Of a stretch of DNA of 37,202 nucleotides, positions 1-6,741 are shown in pieces (the first letter of the stretch is position 1; each line of letters begins with the position of its first letter). The DNA comes from DASPJQ01 sp035299065. GTDB lineage: Bacteria > Bacteroidota > Bacteroidia > Flavobacteriales_D > UBA2798. The position numbers and the translations under genes are program-made. Below the pieces are notes generated by a model. That model searched no databases, was not told the DNA's origin, and saw only the letters and a program-made list of their open reading frames with translations. The stretch is taken from the NCBI GenBank assembly GCA_035299065.1, contig DATGXI010000009.1:1-37202 (forward strand). The letters are read 5' to 3'.

Positions 1-245
1 AATGATGTGCCCATGATCAACGTATCATTTTTCAATGCATTATTGGCCTCTTTAAGCGTGCGCAATTCCTTTTCCATGTCCTTGCTGGCCTTTTCCAACT
101 CATCGGCACGGGTTTTGGCGGCCGACATATCGTTTTCACATTGTTTAAGTTTTGCTTCGGTTTCTTCGAGTTTGCGGGCCGGAACGCATGAGTACAAGCC
201 AATTGCAATGGATGCAAGTACAAGGCAGGAGTAAAATTTATTCAT
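1..245 (-). CDS. Lipoprotein with coiled-coil N-terminus, probably OmpA-family (3' part outside window)
   Basis: The frame reads from the ATG at 245 to the left edge of the window without a stop. The first 20 residues form a lipoprotein signal ending in the lipobox LYSC (Cys20), so the mature protein should be lipid-anchored in the envelope. It continues CVPARKLEE and then a charged heptad-like stretch rich in Glu, Lys and Leu (residues about 25-72), typical of a coiled coil. Many Bacteroidota OmpA-like peptidoglycan-binding lipoproteins start in this way, with a CVP lipobox, a coiled coil and then a C-terminal OmpA domain. The OmpA domain is not visible here, so that identity is an inference. 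The gene is transcribed leftwards from a 150-bp spacer shared with the gene at 396. Confidence 0.72.
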   Translation of the reverse strand, partial: MNKFYSCLVLASIAIGLYSCVPARKLEETEAKLKQCENDMSAAKTRADELEKASKDMEKELRTLKEANNALKNDTLIMGTS

Positions 246-395
246 GTTAAACGTAATTTTTTTTATGGTAGGGTGTTGGTGACTATTCGATTTCATTGGT
301 ATGGCGTTAATTAACAAATATGAGCGGTATTTCTCAATTGGCCAAGAAATTGAAACCCTTTATTTAAACATTTCGTTTTTAATTAAAAACTACGT

Positions 396-1073
396 ATGCA
401 ACTGGGTTCTAATTGGTTCTACCGCCCTCGGCTCGACTATGAGTTAAAACAGTACGAGGCCCTGGCCTTTGAGCAATACCTTGAGGTTTGCTTGCAACAG
501 GCAATTCTTGTGCCACCCTTGCGCGAATTGCGGGTGCAAATAAATTCGGTCAATACTTTTTTGAATGAAATGCATGCCGGTTATTATGTCAAACAAAAAA
601 AAATAAAGTCGGTTGACATGCAAAATGCACAATTGAATTACCAGGTGTTTAAAGACGATTGCCTGAGCGAGGTTGAAAATATTTGCAGCTTTTTACTGAA
701 AAAAATTAATCCATATAAAGACGAGTTTGAAAACCTGCACAAAAAAGCCATGAGTGAAATTGATGTGGTACCGGTAGGCATATCACCAATTTATTGCGAT
801 GAGGGGTGGATTTTACTGGGCAGTGCAACAAAAACCGATGTGTTTTTTTACAAACATACCAGGTTGTTGGATGACGATGGAAAAGGTAATTTTCAAACCT
901 GGTTTCACAACTCGTATGAAAATTCATTAACCTTTACACCGGTGCAAATAAAACGTGAATTGATAAAACAACACAAAGATTTCCCCAACCCGGCCGTTTA
1001 TTTTGCAAATAGCGTAAGTACATACCCTGTTATTGAAACGTATTTGCCGGTAGCGTTGGAGAAAATTAAATAA
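396..1073 (+). CDS. Hypothetical protein, 225 aa
   Basis: I do not recognise this family. The protein has no signal peptide and no membrane segment, so it is probably cytoplasmic. It starts MQLGSNWFYRP and is rich in charged and aromatic residues. Residues about 30-110 look helical (long Leu/Lys/Glu stretches), and the second half has alternating hydrophobic residues compatible with beta structure (about 125-155). The ATG at 396 is the first start after an AT-rich spacer. Codon use resembles the neighbours and the frame is uninterrupted for 678 bases. It stands alone: the gene to the left is divergent, and the spacer to the right holds a palindromic repeat and a terminator. Confidence 0.72.
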   Translation: MQLGSNWFYRPRLDYELKQYEALAFEQYLEVCLQQAILVPPLRELRVQINSVNTFLNEMHAGYYVKQKKIKSVDMQNAQLNYQVFKDDCLSEVENICSFLLKKINPYKDEFENLHKKAMSEIDVVPVGISPIYCDEGWILLGSATKTDVFFYKHTRLLDDDGKGNFQTWFHNSYENSLTFTPVQIKRELIKQHKDFPNPAVYFANSVSTYPVIETYLPVALEKIK

Positions 1074-1128
1074 TTTCGAATTTCGAATACCGAATTCTGA
1101 TTTCTGAATTTCAAAGTGTAAATGTCGG
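1074..1128. repeat. Low-complexity TTTCGAAT/TTCTGAATTT repeat after a stop codon
   Basis: Directly after the TAA at 1071-1073 the sequence runs through degenerate copies of TTTCGAAT, CCGAATTC and TTTCTGAATTTC. It is partly self-complementary. Short spacer repeats of this style recur in this window (12220-12260, 21161-21224, 32801-32828). Confidence 0.55.
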
Positions 1129-1138
1129 AATTTTTGGC

Positions 1139-1298
1139 GCCTGTTCCGGCTTTCGCCCATAGTCCTCCTAAAAATCAAAGAAAACCCTTAACTGAGGCCT
1201 ACAACGGTACACCAGGATTATAAATAAACTTTAGAAGGCCGAAGGATCTGGTTTTTGTTTGATTTTTACTCCGGGCTATTTGGCTCTATCCGGGGCGG
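1139..1298 (+). mobile_element. Palindromic MITE/REP-like element, copy A
   Basis: This matches the reverse complement of 19132-19253 over almost its whole length. The arms read TAAAAATCAAAGAAAACC (about 1170-1187) and, inverted, TAAAAATCAAACAAAAACC (about 1250-1268). The outer flanks are also imperfectly complementary (CCGG, GCC and ATAG blocks in the same order). Copy A has 41 extra bases (1200-1240) lying between two AGGCC direct repeats. There is no ORF of its own. It fits a non-autonomous palindromic repeat; mobility is inferred only from the two copies. Confidence 0.7.
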
Positions 1299-1334
1299 TA
1301 TATCTCGTTTAAAAAAAGGGCAGCTACATAAATT

Positions 1335-1374
1335 AAAAAGCTCCGAAGAATTTCTTCTTCAGAGCTTTTTTTTT
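1335..1374. terminator. Bidirectional Rho-independent terminator
   Basis: Stem AAAAAGCTC-c-GAAGAA, loop TTTC, then TTCTTC-a-GAGCTTTTT, followed by a T run on the plus strand and by AATT on the minus side. It lies 19 bases beyond the stop of the leftward PKD/T9SS gene, which it most likely terminates. It may also insulate copy A of the palindromic element. Confidence 0.82.
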
Positions 1375-1392
1375 GCAAACAAAAAGCTAAAG

Positions 1393-2322
1393 CTATTGTT
1401 TTATGATTGTGTGTGTGTAAAGGGCATTGTTGTTACTACCCAAAAGCGTAACAATATAAGATCCGTTTTCAATTGATGAAATGTCAAAGCGGGTATTGGT
1501 GCTCATGTCGTTTTTGGTCATTTTACGAACCGGGCGCCCCGTCATGTCATACATTACAATTGATTTTACTTCGTCAAGGTTGATGGATGAAATGAACAGT
1601 TCATTTTGTGCAGGGTTAGGGTAAATGCTAACATCGGCAAACTTGTTTGGCTCATTCAAAGCCAATGTCGTCATGTCTTTTACAGCCAAAATAAATCCGC
1701 TGCGAAAAACATCGGCTACCCAGTCGCAGTATGTTGCCGTACATGAATCTGATGCGTCAAATAACGTAGCACACACATAATATGTGCCGGCTGATGCGTA
1801 TACATGTGTAGGACTAAAACCAGTAACCGTTGCTGAACCATCGCCAAAATCCCAGGTAACCGTTGTTGATCCGGGTGCAGCTGCCGAATAACTTAATGCA
1901 ATGTAGGTGGTATCATTTGTTCCTGTTGAATCCTCCCACGAGGTAAAACTAATGCTGCAGCTGGTTGATGAACCACAACCAACACTAAAATCATGTGTGT
2001 AAATATTTCCGCCACTCGTTGGCATTTCAGTTGCGTTGTACCAACCTGTGCCCGGAGCAGGGTCAGCCGTTGCAATATAAATTGGTTGAATGCCTCCAAT
2101 AAACGTATTGTAAGGAACACTGTCGCCATAAACACCACTTGCATTGGTGTAAACGGTATTGTAATAAAATGAGCCCGACATGCTGTCAACAGCAATATGT
2201 ACAGGATGGCCCACTACCGGTGCACCTGAACAATCAGTAATGGTACCGGTACAATAATTTGATTGTGCCTGTGTCAAACCACAGGTTAGAATGAATGCGC
2301 AAAGTGTAAATAGTTTCCTCAT
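1393..2322 (-). CDS. Secreted PKD-domain protein with T9SS C-terminal sorting domain
   Basis: The 309-residue protein begins with a signal peptide (MRKLFTLCAFILTCGLTQAQ, cut after AQ). Residues about 21-105 form a first beta-rich region resembling a carboxypeptidase-regulatory or Ig-like fold (ITDCSGAPVVGHPVHI). A PKD domain follows at about 115-205 with the hallmark WDFGDGS. The C-terminal 80 residues are a type A T9SS sorting domain: YPNPAQNELF, the MYDMTGRPV core and a final basic tail ending IIKQ. The protein should cross the outer membrane by the type IX system and be attached to the surface or released. No catalytic domain is visible; adhesion is a guess from the PKD domain. Confidence 0.87.
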   Translation of the reverse strand: MRKLFTLCAFILTCGLTQAQSNYCTGTITDCSGAPVVGHPVHIAVDSMSGSFYYNTVYTNASGVYGDSVPYNTFIGGIQPIYIATADPAPGTGWYNATEMPTSGGNIYTHDFSVGCGSSTSCSISFTSWEDSTGTNDTTYIALSYSAAAPGSTTVTWDFGDGSATVTGFSPTHVYASAGTYYVCATLFDASDSCTATYCDWVADVFRSGFILAVKDMTTLALNEPNKFADVSIYPNPAQNELFISSINLDEVKSIVMYDMTGRPVRKMTKNDMSTNTRFDISSIENGSYIVTLLGSNNNALYTHTIIKQ

Positions 2323-2347
2323 AATTGTGTGTTTTTAATTGATGCTA

Positions 2348-2378
2348 CAAATATGAAGTGAAAAATCAGGCTGGTCAA
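2348..2378 (-). promoter_or_regulatory. Promoter of the PKD/T9SS gene
   Basis: On the minus strand TTG (2378-2376) is followed after 20 bases by CATATTTG (2355-2348). This differs at one position from the Bacteroidota consensus TTG-N17-23-TAnnTTTG, and it lies 26 bases before the ATG at 2322. It is the only place in the window where I found both boxes at proper spacing. Confidence 0.55.
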
Positions 2379-2463
2379 GGTAAGTTGTCCTAAATCTTAC
2401 GTGTTTAAAACGAATAATTAAAGCGTAAGTATTTGTAAATAATTGTATAGTGAATGAAAATAC

Positions 2464-3171
2464 TTACTTAAACTTGCCCAGGTAAGCGTGTATTTCTTCC
2501 ATGGCCTGGTCAACTGTTAATGCTTTTTCCAGGGTAAACTGTCCTGAGCGGGTCCTGCACAAACTGGTTAAATGCCCGCCTGTATGCAGCCTTTGTCCCA
2601 AATCAAAGGCTATGCTTCTTATATACGTACCTTTTGAACATACCACCTTAAACTGAATTTCAGGTAAAGTGGCATTGGTAATTTCCATTTCAAAAATTTC
2701 TACCTGTGCTTTGCGCATTTCCACCACTTCGCCCTCGCGTGCCGACTCGTAAGCACGCTTGCCGTTTATTTTTTTAGCTGAAAAAATAGGCGGGGTTTGC
2801 AACTGTACACCTAAAAATGTTTTTGCCGCATCATGTATCATTTGTTCAGTAATATGGCCTGTGTCAAATGTGTTGTCAATTTGCGTTTCCAAATCATAGC
2901 TGGGCGTTGTGGCACCTAAAAAAATAGTTCCGGTATATTCCTTCACCGTGTTTTGCAATGTTTCAATTGTTTTGGTGGCCTTGCCAATGCAAACAACCAG
3001 TATACCGGTAGCCAGCGGATCAAGTGTGCCCGCGTGCCCGATTTTTATGTTCTTGTGTTGCTTAAAATTGTTTTTGATAAAATATTTTAAACGGTTCACC
3101 ACATCAAACGATGTCCATGTCAATGGCTTATTTATAACTAGAATTAATTCGGGTTGAACCTGGTTTTCCAT
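2464..3171 (-). CDS. truB: tRNA pseudouridine(55) synthase TruB
   Basis: TruB converts uridine 55 in the T-loop of tRNAs to pseudouridine in the cytoplasm. The catalytic motif GHAGTLDPLATG is present, with the nucleophile Asp51 (numbered from the start chosen here). It is preceded by the family signature INKPLTWTSFDVV and followed by KEYTGTIFLGATTPSYD and KVVCSKGTYIRS. The total of 235 residues is usual for the short bacterial form without a large PUA extension. I chose the ATG at 3171 (MENQVQPEL). A longer frame to 3222 adds 17 residues that translate a dispersed repeat (3179-3200) and match nothing expected for TruB. The gene is divergent from tatC. Confidence 0.95.
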   Translation of the reverse strand: MENQVQPELILVINKPLTWTSFDVVNRLKYFIKNNFKQHKNIKIGHAGTLDPLATGILVVCIGKATKTIETLQNTVKEYTGTIFLGATTPSYDLETQIDNTFDTGHITEQMIHDAAKTFLGVQLQTPPIFSAKKINGKRAYESAREGEVVEMRKAQVEIFEMEITNATLPEIQFKVVCSKGTYIRSIAFDLGQRLHTGGHLTSLCRTRSGQFTLEKALTVDQAMEEIHAYLGKFK

Positions 3172-3178
3172 TTTTATA

Positions 3179-3383
3179 GCCACAGATAACACAGATTTCA
3201 AGTGGTTCTCTTTTAGCGGCATAAAAGTAACCAGAATTTGCGCTCATAATGCGCATGACAATTTCATGACAATTCTTTTTTAGTCAGGGCATATGGTTTA
3301 TTACGAATGAATTATACAAACAAGATATTTTGTGACCATGAATAGGGGCAATTTTATATGTGAAAATCTGTGTTATCTGTGGC
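3179..3383. repeat. Inverted pair of a dispersed 22-bp repeat between truB and tatC
   Basis: GCCACAGATAACACAGATTT plus CA (3179-3200) is repeated in inverse orientation at 3361-3383 with a single extra A. Sequences of the type AATCTGTGTTATCTGTGG are, to my recollection, frequent in Bacteroidota spacers. The pair brackets the 160-bp truB-tatC intergenic region, which also has a short direct repeat CATGACAATT near 3255-3275. Confidence 0.75.
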
Positions 3384-3427
3384 AACTTTCTCTTCTGTGA
3401 AATCTATTTACGTATTTTCGCCCCCTC

Positions 3428-4246
3428 GTGGCAGAAGAAAAAAAAGGAATGTCGTTTTTGGGTCACCTTGAAGAGTTGAGGTGGCGTCTTGTGCGTTGCG
3501 CTGCAGCCATCATTCTTGTTGCCTGCGTTATTTTTTATTTCACCACACCGTTGGTTGACTCGCTTTTTTTAAGTATGACCAAGCCTGATTTTATAACCTT
3601 TCGCTGGATGTGTGATTTGTCAGTATGGTTGGGTATGGAAAAAGGATTGTGTATTGACAAAATACCGGTAACATATCAAAGTACAGCACCTGCAGGACAG
3701 TTTAATGTAAATATCTATTTTGCCATGATTGGTGGTATAATTGGCGCTTTCCCTTTTATATTTTACCAGGTATGGTCATTTATAAAACCTGCGCTTAAAG
3801 ACAAAGAGAGGCGTGCCGCCCGCGGAATTATATTTTACACATCCATTTTATTTTTCCTGGGAATTTTATTTGGGTATTTTGTGGTTACGCCCATGAGCGT
3901 GCAGTTTTTTGGAACCTATGAACTGGTACCCGGTGCTGTAAAAAACGAGTGGGATATCTCGGGGTACATGATGTACATAACCACAACTACTTTTTACACC
4001 GGTTTAATATTTGAATTACCGGTTGTGGTATATATCTTCTCGCGTTTGGGATTAATGACACCGGCTTTTATGCGTAAATACCGCAAGCATGCCATTGTGG
4101 TTATTCTAATTCTTGCAGCCATCATTACCCCACCTGATGTTACCAGCCAGATTTTGGTTTCACTGCCTGTTGTTTTACTCTATGAAATGAGTATTCGTAT
4201 AAGCGTGCGTGTTGAAAAGCAACGCAAGGCCAGGGAAAATAGTTAG
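3428..4246 (+). CDS. tatC: Twin-arginine translocase subunit TatC
   Basis: TatC is the polytopic inner-membrane receptor that, with TatA/B, exports folded proteins carrying twin-arginine signals. The N-terminus has the diagnostic FLGHLEELRWRL (residues 10-21). Six hydrophobic segments follow, with the conserved FIFYQVWSFIKPALKDKERR after the second and ITPPDVTSQ near the end. The first periplasmic loop is longer than in E. coli TatC, as is usual in Bacteroidota. The start is a GTG at 3428, giving MAEEKKGMSFLGHLEE; an ATG at 3449 is the alternative. No tatA or tatB lies nearby. Confidence 0.96.
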   Translation: MAEEKKGMSFLGHLEELRWRLVRCAAAIILVACVIFYFTTPLVDSLFLSMTKPDFITFRWMCDLSVWLGMEKGLCIDKIPVTYQSTAPAGQFNVNIYFAMIGGIIGAFPFIFYQVWSFIKPALKDKERRAARGIIFYTSILFFLGILFGYFVVTPMSVQFFGTYELVPGAVKNEWDISGYMMYITTTTFYTGLIFELPVVVYIFSRLGLMTPAFMRKYRKHAIVVILILAAIITPPDVTSQILVSLPVVLLYEMSIRISVRVEKQRKARENS

Positions 4247-4270
4247 TTAGTTTCCAGTTCTCAGTTGGGG
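4247..4270. repeat. Short AGTTAGTTAGTTTCCAGTT-type spacer repeat
   Basis: Immediately after the tatC stop the sequence repeats AGTT with small variations (AGTTAGTTTCCAGTTCTCAGTT). Only a low-complexity spacer repeat can be claimed. Confidence 0.4.
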
Positions 4271-4335
4271 AACAACAAGCCTAACAGCTTTTAATAAGCG
4301 GGCGGGGTTAACGGCCGGGATTTCGAAGGATTTGG

Positions 4336-4343
4336 TATATTTG
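4336..4343 (+). promoter_or_regulatory. -7 box TATATTTG before the lipoprotein gene
   Basis: TATATTTG matches TAnnTTTG exactly and lies 19 bases before the ATG at 4362. No clear TTG is seen at the -33 distance. The box overlaps a possible TTG start at 4332, which is a reason to reject that start. Confidence 0.42.
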
Positions 4344-4361
4344 ATCAACCAATTTATTTTC

Positions 4362-5555
4362 ATGCGTAATTCATTTCTATATCTTCTTTTATTATTTATT
4401 ATTTCCTGTGGAGGTAGTAATCTGGTTGAAGAGAGAATGTCAAAACCACCCTGTGACGATATTTTTTGCGCCTACGAAGATGATACAGCATGTCAGACTG
4501 AAATTGAAGAAGCAAAGGCAGAGATTAAAAGAGGAAAAATCTATTTTTGTAATTACCAAGGCATGTCCGGCCCACCGCGCTATGATGCTTTTATTCGGGA
4601 GGCAGCAAAGGAGTTCAAACTTGAATACAGAGATGAGCTGGTTTCTGATGTAGTTGTTGAAGGGATAGAAGAAAACTGCTTTTGCCGTTACATGGATACC
4701 TATCGTTACAGGCATTTCCCAAAAGATATTGAGGAGAAAATTGAAAAAAAAGCCGACTCACTTTTCATGCTTTCGCTTTCTACCGATACAATTGAAGCGT
4801 GGGATTGCGATGTAAGGATTGACGAAACCTTTATATATGAAAGTATTGATAGGCAAATCAATTATAAAAACATCTCAATTGAACGTAATGATCGGGAGTA
4901 CCCGTTTGTACGTGCATGGTTCGTAATTGATACAACAGGTAAAATGTTTTTTCAAGATATGTATTGGGTCGATTCCACCGGGCTTGACGAAAAAGAAATG
5001 CTCAACCTTGGCAGGCAATTTGCAAAAGCGGCAAAAAAAACGAAAACAACATTTGTGTGTAATGTACTTAAACGTAAAACCAATGCCTATTACACCCTGC
5101 AATATTGGTTTGATCCACCTGGTGAGAATGATCCATTATTTATACGTTGTGAAGAAAGGGACCTTGAAAAGGGTAAAAAGGCCGAAGACCAGGGATATTT
5201 ATTTGACGATGATTTTTTTCAGCTTAAAAACGGATATCTAAACGATCCGGATTATGCCTCAGGTGTAGTAATTGATGGGTTTAAGAAATCAAAATTGAAT
5301 GCAAATACCTGGATTGTTGAATGCGACCGAACGTTTAGTGGATATACTGAAGGTAAAGAACATTTTTATTTCCTTGTAAAATTCATAGACGGTCTATTCT
5401 ATCAGGTTTGCCAGGCCAGTTTCCCCTCCGTTAAACTTAAAAGCAGTGAAATTGTAGATGATATGATTTGGATAACCGATGTTGATGGAGCTATTAGCAT
5501 GATGGAGATTTTAAATGAAGGATTCTTATTCCAAAAAAGAATGTTTACAAAATAA
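4362..5555 (+). CDS. Hypothetical lipoprotein, 397 aa
   Basis: I do not recognise the family. The start at 4362 gives a clean lipoprotein signal, MRNSFLYLLLLFIISC, with Cys16 as the lipid-modified residue. The mature N-terminus is Cys-rich (CDDIFC, then TACQ, and further on ENCFCR), so disulfides in the periplasm are possible. Residues about 140-240 contain RAWFVIDTTGKMFFQDMYWVDSTGLDEKE, the kind of strand pattern seen in TonB C-terminal-like folds (rate of change towards a final state); this is a weak resemblance. The gene stands alone after tatC and converges with dprA, leaving 25 bases between them. Confidence 0.75.
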   Translation: MRNSFLYLLLLFIISCGGSNLVEERMSKPPCDDIFCAYEDDTACQTEIEEAKAEIKRGKIYFCNYQGMSGPPRYDAFIREAAKEFKLEYRDELVSDVVVEGIEENCFCRYMDTYRYRHFPKDIEEKIEKKADSLFMLSLSTDTIEAWDCDVRIDETFIYESIDRQINYKNISIERNDREYPFVRAWFVIDTTGKMFFQDMYWVDSTGLDEKEMLNLGRQFAKAAKKTKTTFVCNVLKRKTNAYYTLQYWFDPPGENDPLFIRCEERDLEKGKKAEDQGYLFDDDFFQLKNGYLNDPDYASGVVIDGFKKSKLNANTWIVECDRTFSGYTEGKEHFYFLVKFIDGLFYQVCQASFPSVKLKSSEIVDDMIWITDVDGAISMMEILNEGFLFQKRMFTK

Positions 5556-5580
5556 TGAACACATATTTCCCAGCCATCTC

Positions 5581-6693
5581 TCACACCAACTCGTAAACTT
5601 TCCCCGGCAAACTCCTCACAGCGCCTTTAAATTCCAAATTTAAAAGCGTAACGCTTACTTTACTTACCGGCAACGCCAATTCCAAACTAATCAAATCCAC
5701 CATCATTTTTCCTTTTGTTTTTAATACTTCGGTCAGGCGTTTCTCTTCCTCGGTATACTCAATAAACATGCTGGTTTGTGTGAGTGGTTTTTTTTCGCCA
5801 ATGGCCGGCCATCCCATAATTTCAGCAATGTCCCTGGCATTTTCAAACAGGTGGGCCCGGTTTGTTTTGATCATGAAATTACAGCCTACTGCTTTTTCAT
5901 CGTTTGGTTTTCCCGGTAAAGCAAACACATCGCGGTTGTAATCATTTGCCAGGCGTGCAGTAATCATGCTCCCGCCTTTAATGCCGGTTTCAATTACAAT
6001 GGTTGCATCACACATACCCGCAACAACGCGGTTGCGCTTGGGAAAATTTTCTTTGTCGGGTTTATTCCCTGTTAAAAATTCCGACAAAATTGCGCCCTGT
6101 GCCAGCATTTTTTTAGCGGTTACCGTATGCGATTCGGGATAAATCCTGTCAAGCCCGTGCGCCACCACGCCAATGGTAGGCACATTGTTTTTTAAGCAGG
6201 CGCGGTGCGCGGTAATGTCAATTCCATAAGCCATACCGCTCACAATGGTCAATCCGTGAGGCGCCAGGGCAGCCACCAGTTGTTCGGTAAATTCTTTTCC
6301 ATATGGGCTTGGTTCACGCGTGCCAATAATATTTACCATGTGCTGCGCATTTAAATCGCCAGTGCCTTTGGCAAAAATAAAACAAGGCCCGTCTTCACAG
6401 TTTTTTAACCGGTGCGGATATTTATCATCCAGATACGTATGAATGTCAATGTTGTTTTTGATGCAGAAACCAATTTCATATTCGGCTCGTTCCAAAACAG
6501 TTTTTGAATTGCGTACCATGCGGGCCACAAAATCGCCAACCCCGGGCACCAGCAACAATTTGTTGGCATTTTCGGCAAAAACTTCCTTTGGCCCACCGCA
6601 ATACGCTATCATGCGCTTGGCCAGTACATGCCCAACTCCCTCAATCAGCGTTAAACCTATTATATGCTGAATTTTGTCGAAATCCGTTTTCAC
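5581..6693 (-). CDS. dprA: DNA-processing protein DprA (Smf)
   Basis: DprA binds incoming single-stranded DNA and loads RecA during natural transformation. The 370-residue protein has two helix-hairpin-helix motifs at the N-terminus (LIEGVGHVLAKR about 16-27, VPGVGDFVARM about 49-59). The Rossmann-like domain follows with NIIGTREPSPYG (121-132), SGMAYGIDITAH (152-163), GVVAHGLDRIYP (175-186), FPKRNRVVAGM (217-227) and GIKGGSMITARLA (237-249). A C-terminal winged-helix (DML1-like) domain occupies about 310-370. The start is a GTG at 6693, 48 bases from the divergent TonB receptor. Being full length, it suggests a potentially functional transformation pathway, although no other competence gene is in the window. 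Confidence 0.96.
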   Translation of the reverse strand: MKTDFDKIQHIIGLTLIEGVGHVLAKRMIAYCGGPKEVFAENANKLLLVPGVGDFVARMVRNSKTVLERAEYEIGFCIKNNIDIHTYLDDKYPHRLKNCEDGPCFIFAKGTGDLNAQHMVNIIGTREPSPYGKEFTEQLVAALAPHGLTIVSGMAYGIDITAHRACLKNNVPTIGVVAHGLDRIYPESHTVTAKKMLAQGAILSEFLTGNKPDKENFPKRNRVVAGMCDATIVIETGIKGGSMITARLANDYNRDVFALPGKPNDEKAVGCNFMIKTNRAHLFENARDIAEIMGWPAIGEKKPLTQTSMFIEYTEEEKRLTEVLKTKGKMMVDLISLELALPVSKVSVTLLNLEFKGAVRSLPGKVYELV

Positions 6694-6741
6694 AAAACGA
6701 TTATTGTGTATTTTTCGCTAATATAATTCCAAGCCCGGTAT

